Assembly: GCA_021307315.1 (NCBI GenBank)
Contig: JAJSPD010000028.1
Span: forward strand, 558,001 to 622,000
Direction: 5' to 3'
DNA: 64,000 nucleotides
Source of the DNA: Bisporella sp. PMI_857
Lineage: Eukaryota; Ascomycota; Leotiomycetes; Helotiales; Helotiaceae
Part shown: in pieces, positions 1 to 11,810 of the stretch
Layout of the letters: every line of letters starts with the position of its first letter
Numbering within the stretch: position 1 is the first letter of the stretch
Translations under genes and position numbers: made by a program
The notes under the pieces: generated by a model
Database searches by the model: none
The model's input: the letters and a program-made list of their open reading frames with translations, nothing else
Told to the model about the DNA's origin: nothing

Positions 1-449
1 AAGCGCTGCTGGAGTTTCAAAAAATGCGAAGAGGATAAGGGGCCGATTCGATCCTTCGGGAACGGGGTCAAACGGATTCTCCGGCCATGAGGAACCTGTT
101 GCTTTGGCGGGCACTTGCTTGGTGGGTGTCGGTTTTATTTCAGCGACAGTTGTTGCAACTTGCTCGTCCTTCGCCATCGCCTCGGTCATGGTGTATGTGT
201 TTTTCGTGTTAACACCTTCGTATCCTGCTCCCCAGTCCTCTTTTAATACCGCATCTACATGATCTGGCGCGTGTCTCTTGGGTGGAAATTAGTCGGCAGA
301 AGCAAAGCCACGAATGCGAGACTTACACGAAATGGGTTGAGATCAAGGGAGAACATAGTCCACACTACAACGAGCCCGAAGATCGCAAATACCCATGGCG
401 TCGTGAAGCGGAAATTCTTGAGTGTTGGCGCCTTCATCTTCTTGTCCAT
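1..449 (-). CDS. Type II membrane protein, glycosyltransferase-like (5' part, runs off left edge)
   Basis: Only the N-terminal 133 codons are inside the window. Exon 1 is 449-327 and exon 2 is 276 to beyond base 1. The intron 277-326 has a perfect GTAAGT donor, a CTAAT branch site and a CAAG acceptor, and joins in phase 0. The first ATG is at 449; the frame opens further upstream only through a GTG. The protein has a short basic N-terminus (MDKKMKAP), one membrane segment (TTPWVFAIFGLVVVWTMF, about residues 14-31) and then a soluble Pro-rich stretch. The last visible residues (RPLILFAFFETPAAL) look like the first beta strand of a Rossmann-type domain. The topology of a single N-terminal anchor followed by a lumenal domain is that of Golgi glycosyltransferases, and this is the basis for the call. 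No catalytic motif is inside the window, so the function is an inference. Confidence 0.6.
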
Positions 450-2265
450 GTCATTCCCCGATACAGAAAGAAATAAAACGAATGGCACAGCGGCGGGTAG
501 AGCGAGCAGGTTGTTGAAAAGAATTGAGGAGTGGGATCACCATCTATGGAATGAAGTGCAAAGGAGGTTTAGTGGATCACTCATTTGATGCCTTCTTGGC
601 GCGATAAGATTTGGTCTCGCCTCCGCCGACAAGGCTGGGTAAGGCCAAGGAGATCATGATTTGAAGTTTTGCTGAGGCAAAGCTTGAGGGAGATGCAGCA
701 CTGCCTCATTTCCTGGGGCTCGTCAATCCCATTGGTTTTCAATCGCGGAACCCCATAATCTCCTCTATCAAATTATGTTATTCGTATCCTCAAACGAGGC
801 CTTACAGCGTTACCCCTCAGACAGGATAGAACACGAAGTTCGCTGTTGTGTTACCACACTCGATGTTGCCAAAGTGGACTTTTTGAGTTCAATGCAAAGT
901 GCCAAGGACCTGGATCCTTGATGGTCCCCTGGATCTTCAACCTTCCTCTTCTCCGGCCTATCGTCTGAGCTCGGGAAGCCCAATGCAGGTCTAGCCTAGA
1001 ATGATCACTGTTGTCCGGGACAACTACCCACTATCTGAAAAACTGGGTTATATGGACAAGTTCATTGGTGGAGCGACCGACAGGGCTGATGAGTCAAGCA
1101 AAGTTGAAGCTGAGCTTAAATTTAGCAGAAACGGGAACACGAAATGCCAAGCCTGAGAAAAGGAGAATAAAAACGGCAATCATACCTCTTCCATTACCCC
1201 TATATCAACCTGAAAACCTCCTTTTCTAAGCGACAGATCTCATACTAGAGAAGTCTAAACTATTCTCTGATGTTTCACCTTTGTTTTATTTTCGTATATT
1301 GGAATTACAGTCATGCAAGATTGTATTTGGACTGTCTATTCTTGTATAATGCAATTTGCTTTCTTGGGAACTGGCAGGCCAAATCAGTCTACTTTTGGTT
1401 ATTCACCATTTGTATCAATGTTATTACAGCACGTTCTTTTTCAATCTACATTTCAAAGAGCATCTTTATTATCAGGTAGCTCCCATATTGCGCAGTCGCA
1501 ATCACAATTATGGCTTGGACGGATGTGAAATCTTAACAGCAACAAGCTACAACGATTGAGGGATTATAAGTATTCGAAGTAAAACAGCTTGTGTTATTAA
1601 ATCTCGCCAACCATAAACCGAGATATTTCAAGTACTTCAAGTATTTCAATTAACCCGAATGCCAGAAACAAATATTTGATTATTAAAGCATGTGTTACTA
1701 TCAAATTGTCTTTGCATTGAGCTACTGTTTTAGTAAAGTATTTGCGTAAATTAAAATTCTCTGCATGTAATAAGTTCGCAAGTCGCGACTCCTCTACACA
1801 GGGCAAGAAGTAGGTAGACTTGAGATTCGCCCGTGTGTTTACTTGCCAAGGCCTATGCTGGCCCAAGCCGAACTGAGAGCGGGGTTCAATCGCAATATCC
1901 TAAGCCTTGGCCACACCTTCTGTCGAGGCAAGATGTTTAATATAGCTTCAGTATTTATTGGGTAATATGGTCAGTGAAATCCTGTTCCAAAATGGGTTCC
2001 CTTCCCACGGTTATTGCTCTCGTGGTTCTTCGCCGCTTTTATTCAGGCCCAGCTCGTGCTCGGCTTAGTTGAAGGCTCAACGTTCTCTATCAACGCAACT
2101 TCGCTGGAAGTTGTCAAACCAGTTTATGCTATCCAACGAAGGTACTGACCCATGTCAAAAGGTAGGAAACTGGGGTAAGTCAGCCCTACCAAGAGGTGGA
2201 GTTTGAACCTGATCAGATTACCATTGCTCTTAGCTTGTTGTCTCCCTGGAAGCCAGACACCTATC
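450..2265. other. Intergenic, no supported gene
   Basis: Several short open frames exist but none has a coding look, plausible splice partners or a recognisable motif. The stretch 1230-1780 is AT-rich. The short direct repeat CAAGTACTTCAAGTATTTCA lies near 1629. The last few hundred bases are presumably the promoter of the ankyrin gene. Confidence 0.6.
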
Positions 2266-3423
2266 ATGTCTGCCCAAGCTTCGCTATGTTTCTACCAAAG
2301 CGTGAACGCCTATAAGGATGGCAGGATTTCCTTCGAGGAGCACATACGGAATGCCTTTAGCCACGTGTTCGCTAGGACAAGACACCGTCCTTGTGACGAC
2401 GAAGTCGACGAGGAAAGAGTGATTTACTGGACAGGCCGAGACGCCCTGATTGCAGCAGTTCATGTCTGCTTGCTACAGAGAGATTCCAAGCTCTCCTTAC
2501 GAGAAGATACAGATGCTGAAGAAACACTGGTTAAGATGCTACTCAGCATCAAGGCTGCTACATTGGCAGGATTGCGGGCAATGAACCAGAGCGCCTCGGT
2601 TCTCGCGGTACCACTCCTTTATCAGCTTCTTGTTTACGTGGCTCTTGAGCACGGGAATCTGAATCTGGTGAGAGAGATGATTTTTGATGCGCCTCCTGGT
2701 CCAGGCTTCCATCTCTTGTTCAGCCCGCCCAAAGAACCATCAGGGCCAACCCTTCGAAAGTTTGGTGAGACCAGAGCCATTGGGCCCGCAGTCCTGGATG
2801 GTCAGACCAGCAATGGCTGTGAACTATACACTGACTTAATCAAAGCGGGTTGGGCACAACCGCGAGGATACATGCAACAATGGGCAGCGTCGAGCTCCGA
2901 CATCAAGGTCGGAATTCAGCTGCTAAATGTCCTCGTTGAGCGTGGTGTCAGAATAGACGAACCGGCGCTGTATACCGCTGTCATGGTGGGAGAAGTCGCC
3001 ATGCTGGAGTATCTTCTCCCCATCTACACGCCCGAAGAACCTTCAAAACACCATATGCTACTGAAGCTTGCGGCCGGGCGCAAATTGAATGGCGTGAAAC
3101 GCCTTGAGGTCTGCTTTAAACACCGCATGGATGACATCAATTGGATGCCATCGCCACCAACGTCACATATTGACGTTCGGGGTCATCAAGAGATGAGGCC
3201 CCTGTGCGAGACTCCGTTGCATATGGCCGCAGAGTCTGGAGATCCGGCCGCGGTGGAGTGGTTGATCCGGCATGGAGCTAGACGTCTGAAGAATTCCTAC
3301 GACCAGGATCAAGTTCAGAGAGCAAACATGTACGAAAGGGAGGATAATTTATTGGTATTTCAAAAGTATTCAGGATGGGAATTGAAAGAGGTGAAGAAGC
3401 CCTCATGTTGCAGTGTTATGTAG
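2266..3423 (+). CDS. Ankyrin-repeat protein with C-terminal CaaX box
   Basis: An intronless frame of 385 residues from ATG 2266 (MSAQASLCFYQSVNAYKDG). The frame is open upstream to 2203 but only through a TTG, so the ATG is preferred. The body is mostly helical. It contains recognisable ankyrin units: one around EPALYTAVMVGEVAMLEYLL in the middle, and a clear one near the C-terminus (ETPLHMAAESGDPAAVEWLI, about residues 315-335, followed by RHGA). The last residues are PSCCSVM. CSVM fits the CaaX prenylation signal, and a final Met normally favours farnesyltransferase. The adjacent Cys could be palmitoylated. I infer a lipid-anchored ankyrin scaffold. Ankyrin proteins of fungi are numerous and the partner cannot be told from sequence. 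Confidence 0.75.
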   Translation: MSAQASLCFYQSVNAYKDGRISFEEHIRNAFSHVFARTRHRPCDDEVDEERVIYWTGRDALIAAVHVCLLQRDSKLSLREDTDAEETLVKMLLSIKAATLAGLRAMNQSASVLAVPLLYQLLVYVALEHGNLNLVREMIFDAPPGPGFHLLFSPPKEPSGPTLRKFGETRAIGPAVLDGQTSNGCELYTDLIKAGWAQPRGYMQQWAASSSDIKVGIQLLNVLVERGVRIDEPALYTAVMVGEVAMLEYLLPIYTPEEPSKHHMLLKLAAGRKLNGVKRLEVCFKHRMDDINWMPSPPTSHIDVRGHQEMRPLCETPLHMAAESGDPAAVEWLIRHGARRLKNSYDQDQVQRANMYEREDNLLVFQKYSGWELKEVKKPSCCSVM

Positions 3424-6131
3424 GGAGAAGGTTGCCTGGCTGTAATACATTGGCGAACAGATTTCATATCTTTACCACTCTCTCGAGCTTCGAATGCCCA
3501 CTCCTCGCTCTTGGAGCCGAAGATGTCTTTTCTGAGAGCGAGTTGACACCCGGCGCACGACATTCTGCGTTCGACTTTGTCGGTTCCTTTATCGCAATAA
3601 CGAAGTGCGCAAGACCTCATAAAATTGAATGTTTGATTTCGTTCTGGGTTCGCTGGCTGGGCTTGCGCCAGTGCATACGGTTGCGTCTGCAAAACAAAAT
3701 AGCCTGATGAACGGAAACAACCTCAAATCGGGATTCTGTACCGACTCCTTCATTGAATACATTCCATGCAACGTCTTGAATGTCCTTAATAGTCCAGTTC
3801 GATCTTAGTCAAGTGGAATTGCTTCCCGAATGCGGTAAGATGTTGCACTTAAGGTTCTGGAGCCACCTGGAGGTATTTAAACAACATCGCTTCCATGTTA
3901 TGAGGCATATGAATCCGCCGAATCTGCCGCAGAGAGCACAAGCCTTGGTATATGGTGTGTTGTAAAAGTCGAATAGAATTGTCGATGGCAAGCCGTGTTC
4001 GCAACAAGGCGTGGAGAAGGTTCAGTCCATGCGAGACCACCACCCGATACTGCTTGAAAGAGCGTACACTCTATCTTGGTCTAAGATTTGCTTGTCGAAT
4101 GTCGAATAGAGAATGCATGTCCAGATGGAACAACGTGTCATGCAAGAGCTCAAGGGGTTGCCGATCGAGGGGGCCGAGTCCCGCATTCGAAGTGTGCCGG
4201 AACGGTGTTGCTATGGGCGGACAAATATCGACGTTTTCATGAAGCGAAAGCTAAATTATGGAGAAACAATAGTCTTTGCGATGGTAGGCCGTTATTCGAA
4301 CAATGGCCTCGGTCTGTTCTTCGCCGAAACGGTATTTGGCGGCATAAGAGAAGTCATTCTTGAGGTGTGTCAGTAGGTTTGAGTGAAAGAAGCGCGGGTC
4401 TCAACAGACTTCGGTGATAGTTGACGATCTCAATAAGACGCTCGGTCGCCTTTGTTTGCTGCCCGTGATATTATAGTTCGCACATCTTGTCGAACCCGCA
4501 CGTAATGAGAGTAGTTTCTCGGAGCATGGACATTAATTACCACCCTCTCTAGGAGGCGCCGCATTTAGCTCAGTTCGTTCGCCCCTAAAACTCCAATTCA
4601 GGCCAAAATAAAAGTCAACTCCAAATGCGCCTACCACAGGAGGAGGCAGAGAGTCTCACCTGAATGAGTATTTGTCCCAAACCTCACGAATGGAACTATA
4701 CAATTCACTCATAGTAACGAGGCTAGAAAAACAACACATTGTGTCTAGTTAATTGCGTTTACGTATCTGTCAAGTAGAATTCTGATGTAATTTTTCGTTT
4801 ACTACCAGTCACGAGACCCGTTCTCGCTAAAGCCCCTGACAGCGAGGAACTCTAGAATATTATGTGGAATTCCTGATCTTAGGGCCATACTGGGGATAGA
4901 CAAGAATTTTGGCTGGACCATATAGGTGAATTGGGTTTCTGGGCCACAAGACTTATATTCTGCATATTTTGACCTGGCCAGGCGTTTCAAGCGAAATCTT
5001 GTGATGACAACGAAAATCGCAATGCTACGTCCTGACATCCATTGTCAGCCAGTTACAACAGATACTACGTAGAAAGTGCATATATATTCACTGGAAACAA
5101 TGTGCGATCATTTTTCTTATCTAAATCCGACCAAACACAGCTGGGGAATTCGGTAATGGCTGAGAGGGATTTAAAAAGAACATCTTAATGGCCTATGTCG
5201 ATGGACAACCGTGATCGAAATACGCAATATTAACAATGGGAGGCTATAGAGAACGACGCAGGCACAAAGAGTGAAAGGGGTAACGTGTTGCTGTATTGGT
5301 TGGGTATTGAGAGTCGGATTAAAGACTGGTATTCCACCATTTCTGTTCTTTGAGCAGCCCAAGTGAGATAAAGCGATCTTGCCTTGATCAAACCCGGCTT
5401 CCGCGGTAATCCATCATCATATCGCGAGGTGGAAAATACCAACCCAACCCTTCTGAAAGGGCAGGCTTTCTCTATGATGCCTCATGTCCAGGTATTGTTA
5501 GATACCGTAAGATCACATCTAATGGTATAGAAATTACGATCTTTGAAACTCGTTATTGGAGATGTTGCCAAAGACTATCTATCGCACGAGAAGATGAGGA
5601 AATGCAACATGAAGAATGAGGCGAAAAATGAGGGAATGAAGAGCCCTGTGAGCGAAAAAGAGAAACCGGTAAGGATAGAAGTGCCACCTAGTGCTTGCCG
5701 CGGTGCTATGAGGCGAAAGGAGGGAGAACGCAACGAAATGGGAACTGGGAGAAGAAAGGAAAGGGATGCAGAGAAAGGAGAGAAGAAAGAGATGGGACTG
5801 AAGAAGGGGTTTGGGAGAAGAGATAGGATGTTCTCGAAAGTGGTGTAAACCAAGTCCTATATATGTATCGAGCGGCGCGATCGCATGAAATAGACGTGAT
5901 CACGAATATAACGATCTCTTAGTTGCAACTTCAGACAATCAAAGGCACTGTTCATTATCTTGGTGAATCTAACCACTGGCGGAAGAATAAGGTAGTTTCG
6001 GTCACGAGAATTACTGTAGACCCTGGTTTCAGAGGCATAAAAGTTTCCAGCCTTGTCAAACATGCATCCATCAACATCCGTGAAGCATTCCATGACAACT
6101 TGGGCAAGCACAATATCAACACCAGAGCAAG
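3424..6131. other. Intergenic, no supported gene
   Basis: About 2.7 kb without a convincing gene. Open frames of 60-110 codons overlap each other on both strands and lack motifs. A purine-rich tract at about 5580-5840 encodes a Lys/Glu/Arg-rich low-complexity frame of 101 codons, but that frame begins with TTG and resembles biased composition rather than a gene. Confidence 0.5.
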
Positions 6132-7451
6132 ATGACACGATCCAAGGAAGCTCAGGACACCTCAGGAAGAACGAGACTTACTGAGAAAGCAAGTTTGGCT
6201 CGGCATATTCGGGAGGCTAGAATCGAACGAGCCAGACAAGGCAGAGAAGGTAGAGGAAGAGGCAGAGGCAGAGGTGGACGATATACTCTGGAACGTTCAC
6301 CTCAGCCAGGACCTCGATTGAATGCTCAAGGAGAGCCGCGACAGTCCGACCGAGTTGCCCAGGGTGATACCTATATCCCAGCTTACGCAACTCGTGGACG
6401 ATCGCGATATCCTTCTCGACCTGTCTTTCGCCATGACCAGGGCCAAAGATCTGAATACAGAGAACGCTCTCCGCTTAGCGATCACTCTCGCCGAAGACAA
6501 TACTATGAGAGAACCGAATCCTATCGCCGAGGAGATCGTGGAGGACATACTAGCTTGCCCCTCCCATCCCGTCAAGAATCATTCCAGCTTCGAGCTGAAC
6601 CCCGTCGTCATGGCCGCTCACGATCTCCTTTTCGCATTCGACAAGAACGATATCAGCAGCGCTCTAAGTTCCACCATGAGAGTCGCTCTCAATCTCCTGT
6701 CCAATACATCCGAGAGGATCGCTATGAACAACATCAAATGAGCTCCCAGTTCAATGAACCTGTTCGTAGCCGATATCGTGCTCAACGACACCTAATTTCT
6801 GAATACACGGGAATTGGGGTCCAGTCACAGAATGCACCATATGCCCACCAGAATCCATACCTACACGAACGCATAACTGGTATCAACTTCGATCAAGCTC
6901 ACCGTGGTGAGGGATATCAAGGCTATGGACGCTCTCCCACATCTCCAATCCCTTTTCAAGACTCCCAATATGCGCCATTTCCTTCATCCAAAGACCGTCC
7001 CCATCGAGAAGATACGCAACCCCGTAATCGTCGAAATACATCAGCAACAGAAGCAGCTCCAATTTATCCGGACCGAGCCACTCTCATTCGAAACGACGAA
7101 CACCAAGTAGTCGACAGCCCAGCACCACCCAACCGCGCCGCGTCCGACCTCCCATTCTTCCCACCACTCCCATATTCAGAACCCCAAACAGCAAATCCTC
7201 CATCCACACCCAGCTCCTCAAGCAATCGCCCGATCCTCTACTGGTTCCATGATTCCGGCCCAGACCCTATCATAAACAACATCCCACGCCCCGCGATCAG
7301 GGACCCAGACGAGCGAGCAGTGGCCCCGTCAAACCCCGCGAATGCCCAGGTCGAGGCCGGAGGGGAGGTCGTTCTCGCGAGACGGCACGAGATCGCCCCC
7401 GAGAGGAAGCCCGAAAGCACCATAACAGGCTACCGCCGCCTGCGCCGCTAA
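6132..7451 (+). CDS. Arg/Ser/Gly-rich disordered protein (RS/RGG-like)
   Basis: An intronless frame of 439 residues from ATG 6132. Composition is strongly biased. An RGRGRGRGG run lies near residue 42, and many RS, SR and RRQYY/YRR pairs occur to about residue 200 (RRHGRSRSPFR, ESRSQSPVQ). The C-terminal half is Pro/Ser-rich and ends GYRRLRR. RGG runs bind RNA and RS dipeptides are SR-protein kinase sites in other proteins, so a nuclear RNA-associated role is possible. No RRM or other folded domain is visible, and the family is unknown to me. The +1 frame is also open for 139 codons inside this gene (6322-6741). An upstream exon cannot be excluded. Confidence 0.6.
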   Translation: MTRSKEAQDTSGRTRLTEKASLARHIREARIERARQGREGRGRGRGRGGRYTLERSPQPGPRLNAQGEPRQSDRVAQGDTYIPAYATRGRSRYPSRPVFRHDQGQRSEYRERSPLSDHSRRRQYYERTESYRRGDRGGHTSLPLPSRQESFQLRAEPRRHGRSRSPFRIRQERYQQRSKFHHESRSQSPVQYIREDRYEQHQMSSQFNEPVRSRYRAQRHLISEYTGIGVQSQNAPYAHQNPYLHERITGINFDQAHRGEGYQGYGRSPTSPIPFQDSQYAPFPSSKDRPHREDTQPRNRRNTSATEAAPIYPDRATLIRNDEHQVVDSPAPPNRAASDLPFFPPLPYSEPQTANPPSTPSSSSNRPILYWFHDSGPDPIINNIPRPAIRDPDERAVAPSNPANAQVEAGGEVVLARRHEIAPERKPESTITGYRRLRR

Positions 7452-8517
7452 CCTCCGGATTACGATCAGGCAAACAGCGCGAATCCGGGCGAGGTGGGAA
7501 GGAGAGAGGGTGGTGTGCGAGGCTCTGTATCCTAGAAACAGAAACGCAGAAACATGTATATATACTTTCTACCCGTCTGATCATTCTGAGGTTCGAGACG
7601 TGATCCCCTGTCTCCGCATCAGTCGGAGCGCAAGGTAGAGCCTGGATCTTAATGATGAGGCAAGCGGTGATGGGGATGGAACGTGAAATGGGAAAAAGGG
7701 AAAGAAGATCTGGGGATTCTCCAAGCCCCTTTCTACAACCATGTGCCCCTCCCCGCGAACCCATCAACATCCCGTTGCCCCTCTCTACTCTTTCGCACAA
7801 GATTCCCCCCCCCCCCCCGAAAAGACCACCGTGAAGTACCGCATCGCGTCCTTACCGCACAGAGCAAGCACGCGCACTTACTTGAACCCGCCGTTGAATA
7901 TCTAACGTGCATGCCTAAACCGGTAGTTCCGTGCTTTGGCTCCGGCGATATATGTTGACGTCCAGAAGGTGACGGGTATTGTTCCAGGCTATGTAGTTAT
8001 TTTACTTTCAAGAGGAGCTGGGTTTATATGCGTGACTGCGTATGGGACGTTGAAAGGGACTTGACCCGAGCCAAAAAGGTGGCAGGCACTATGGCTCGTT
8101 TAGCTCTATCTATTGAAGATTCCATATATGGGAAACATCGTGGAAGAAGGCACTTTTAAACAGGGTATTTTGTGAACCGATACTTATCGCTACAAAAGAG
8201 ATTTACGAACACATTATTGTAGGTGTTTACGAACTGCATTATGTTTTCGCCATGCGCCATGCCTATGTACATATATTATTCCTCCATATTTGTATCTAAC
8301 TCCCTATTCTCGGCTCTCTGTTTGAAGCATAGAGAATATCACCAGCAGCTCGTTGGAATCATAATTTTACATGCCCAAAGTAATGCCCTGCATTTTCCAT
8401 GCCTGCCAAAAGAACGCCTGAAAATATCATTACCTTTCTCCTCCCATCATATGGCCTTTATATGGCCATAATCAATGTTTCGACTCTCAATCTTTTTGCG
8501 TCTGTCTATAACATAAA
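7452..8517. other. Intergenic; 3' flanks of two convergent genes
   Basis: No gene seen. It holds a run of 14 C at 7805-7818 and moderately AT-rich sequence. It lies between the end of the RS/RGG gene and the end of the minus-strand glucanase, so it should contain both terminators and 3' UTRs. Confidence 0.6.
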
Positions 8518-10962
8518 TTATGAGAGCGCAGCCACGGTCTTTCCACCACAATCCGGAATCGTAATACCGGGTTTCAGATTTCGATTAACATCCATCAGTC
8601 CCCACTGATCCTCCCATTCCTTGCCTGGCTCATTGAACTTCCACTTCCAAGGCTCATCAAATGCCTCGAACCAGAAATAATTGGTGCTATTGGCTAAAGA
8701 AGCGCAGATCCATCCCTCCATGAATGTATTCATTTCGGACACACTTGCTACACTTCCTGTAGTGCAGGATGCAGCCCCGCCACAGGACGTTCCGCCTTTC
8801 GACGGCCAACCAACTTCTGAGATGACATGGTTCTCGAGCCCTGCTTTAAGGGGTCTATCATTATCCACCCAAAATTTGTATGTCCACGCTGTAGCTTCAC
8901 TAGCTGTAACACCTGCGAAGAACGGGTGAATATTTGCCATTACAACGTCCACCTCTCCTGCAAATTCTGGCGAGACACGCCAGTTGTCTCCCAAATCAGA
9001 GCTAGCGATCTTGAGGCCGGTTATCTGTCTCTGAGAAAGGCCATCCCTAGCATCTTTGATAATCTGCGCCATTTCTGCCTCGGTCTTATCTTTGCGAAAG
9101 AGGACTTCGTTGCCAATGATAACTCCTAGAAAGGGGTCTGCCTTGTATTTTTCAAAGATGTCATACATCTGCCCAAGTTGACGGGCGTTTGTGGTCTCAT
9201 TTTTATCAATCCATACTCCCATCCAAATCTTCATTTGACCAGTCAACCCGAGGTGGTCAATGGCCTGGATGACTAGTTCTGTCTGGTTGCAATCCGTACC
9301 ATAGAGCCGTACAACATTTGTCATTTGCGACAGGACGGCCAAATCTCGGGTGACGTTGTTTTGCGAAGCAGGATAATGTAGACAATCGGGATATTGCGTA
9401 TACATAGGCGTGTAATCGACTCCAGGGAACACTTTGTGAATTTTATCGTTGCTCATAAGCTGCTTAATCTCGTCAGAATCCTTAGTGAGCACTCCATTTT
9501 GTGCAGTATCCGCTTCAGCAGATTCTGCTGCCGCTGCTGCAGATGCTTTATCGGCATCCGACTTCCCTTTCTTGTTGTTGTTCAACATAGCGCCGACTAT
9601 GCCTCCAGCAATCGCTCCCGCAATAACTAGCAGAAGAAGAATACCGACGAGCCATCTCAGCTTCTTCTTTCCAGTTGATTGCTTGGATAGCCATTCACTC
9701 TTCTCGGGTCCAGAACCCAAGTCGTGTTCGTTAGCCCCTGCATAAGCAGTATTCCGAACGGGATCATATTGCGACCCTTCAGCCTGGCTTCCGTTGTGAC
9801 TTCGTCCTAGTAGGCCGCCTACTGTACCCAATAGTCCCCCGCTCGCAACAGCACCCCCAGCTGATGGTCCCCTATCAGAATGATGGCCCAAACTTGGCAT
9901 CGATGATCTGTGCTGTGCTCTATAATCCAGTCCATCATCGCCATCATCCTCAATGCTGTTCGGGTCAATCTGAGTAGCTAGACTCGGATCAAGATTTCGT
10001 GAATATCGATGATTCTGCTGCTGGTAGGGGTTGTCAACGTAAGGTTCACTGACGAAGCTTGAAGGTGGAGGCGAACGCGAAACTGTGGAGTGGGAATGTG
10101 GGGTGCTCATTCCAGCTGGGAATGCAGCCGCGCCTATGGGAGTTAACGACGACTGTGAAGGATATTGCGCTGTTCTTTGATACGGATCCTCGAAAGGACT
10201 TCGATTGTCTTGTGGATGCCGGTGAGGCGAGTCTTGGTAGTTGTGCATATGCATCTCATCTGCCGCATTATATCCAGGTGTATTCCTCATGGCTTCTAAT
10301 CCGCTTTCTCTTGCACGCTGATCTGCAACGCTCATAGCAACCCCAGAAAGGCCGCCTGCTGCTGTTTCTCCAAAATTATCAGCCCCAGGAGTGATGTTGG
10401 AGTACGCTGAATTGGTGTATCCTAATTCTCGACCCCAGATCCGTCCTTCTGCGTCTCGATGAATCGGAGGTACTGGTGCTGCACTGGCAGTTACTGTCTC
10501 ACCATTACTCTGCGGTGACCTTGCGTTGTCTCGTTGTTGGCTGTGCCTGCGCTGGGCCTGCAAGCGATTGAATGCACTGTCAGGATGCGCTGCGGGGCTT
10601 TTTGGAGGACTTCGTGGGGGAGAGTAAGTTTGCGGAGGGTATTCGTGGTAGAGAGGAGTTGATTCCGTTTGCGGAGGATCGTATGAGTGTTCTGCAATTG
10701 CCCGGAGTCAGCCTTGTTTCGTTGTCAATTCGTCAAACATTGTATTGTCCAATGTACCACTAGTATTGGTACATTGGCAGACATGCGAAGTTCAATATAC
10801 CCCAAACATACCTCGAGTGGGTGAATCTCTTGTTGTGTATGGTTGTTGCTGTGGTCTGTGAGAGGAAGATAGTAGTTGTGTTTCAGGGGCAGGAGCAGGT
10901 TGTTGTCGGTGACTTGGCTGGAACGTCTCCTCTGTATCCTCGAAAGAATATCGTCTTGACAT
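8518..10962 (-). CDS. btgC: Membrane-anchored GH17 glucan endo-1,3-beta-glucosidase (BTGC type)
   Basis: Two exons, 10962-10812 and 10691-8518, encode 774 residues. The intron 10692-10811 has a GTATGT donor and a CAG acceptor and splits a Glu codon. The start is the ATG of MSRRYSFED. Residues 1-395 are a cytosolic Pro/Ser/Gln-rich tail. Residues about 398-420 form one membrane segment (WLVGILLLLVIAGAIAGGIVGAM). A GH17 barrel follows outside the membrane. The expected catalytic glutamates are in VIIGNEVLFR (about Glu579, acid/base) and ISEVGWPSKG (about Glu676, nucleophile). Known BTGC proteins have this unusual order and act on wall beta-1,3-glucan. The length and architecture match, and no defects are seen. 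The isochorismatase gene is divergent on the other side of the promoter. Confidence 0.93.
10749..10777. repeat. Perfect 11-bp inverted repeat inside the btgC intron
   Basis: CCAATGTACCA, a 7-nt spacer, then TGGTACATTGG, lying wholly inside intron 10692-10811. A pre-mRNA hairpin could form on either strand. It may be a short element remnant or a splicing-related structure. Only the symmetry itself is seen. Confidence 0.8.
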
Positions 10963-11810
10963 TTTGAAAGAATGGAAGCAAGGAGAGTATTGGCAACGGT
11001 AGTTCCGTATTCAAAACAAGACTAATAATGTCGCTTGCTCGAATGGTCCATCCAGCCTGTAAATCCTGTTTCGTTTCTATCGTATTAAGCAATCAAGGAT
11101 TCAAACCCTGTAAATGCCTCGATCCCGCAGGTGATGATCTCAAATCGTTATCTCCAGTAGTTGTTGTTTGCTCATTTGAATAACCAGAACTCTTTCTTCA
11201 GATTTGAAAAAAGGACAGTGAAAGGATTGAGGTTAGAGTTTACAATACGAAGCCGGGCTCGTGTATTCCGGAGTTGCTGGCTTGGGATACGAGGTTGTGT
11301 GATTGAGGCTGGAGGCTGGACGGCTGGCCCGCAGATGCATCGGGGTGGGTTGGCTGAGAGACACTGAAACAGGGGCGGTGGCACAGCCAGATCAATAGAA
11401 GCAGCCACTCAGGTCAGGCTTTCTCGCCCCATGGGCAGACCACCAACCGTCCCCATGATCTGCCAAGCAATGAGGTGAGCCAAGATCTACAGAGTAGATG
11501 CAGTTTGAAGATATATTCAGACGACAAGAGATGGGATGGCAATGAGTGTGTGCGTGTTCTGACAAGTTCAAGTCGATTGTGGAGGTCAGGCTTGATGCAT
11601 GTTTGATCGCTGCATCAAAAGAAGATGGCTGAAAGTTTAGACTCCCCCCGCAAAATACTCATTGATGCTTAATAAGTGGTGGGGCTATGATGTGGTAATG
11701 TCGCAATGGGAGAGAGGGGTATGCTCCGAAATCTGAATCTACAGAACAATCTTTCAATATCGGCAGTATTATCTTGGTCTACAAAGTTAAAATAGTCATC
11801 GGCGAAAACA
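10963..11810. other. Divergent promoter region of btgC and the isochorismatase-like gene
   Basis: No gene supported. It separates two divergent starts (10962 minus, 11811 plus) and so contains both promoters. Open frames of 68-78 codons here lack any motif. Confidence 0.5.

Noticed and set aside
5543..5848. Lys/Glu-rich 101-codon plus frame
   Set aside because: It starts at TTG and reflects a purine-rich tract; the antisense frame is equally open.
11096..11140. T-loop-like GGGTTTGAATCC on the minus strand, possible tRNA
   Set aside because: No matching acceptor stem, D-loop or anticodon stem around it.
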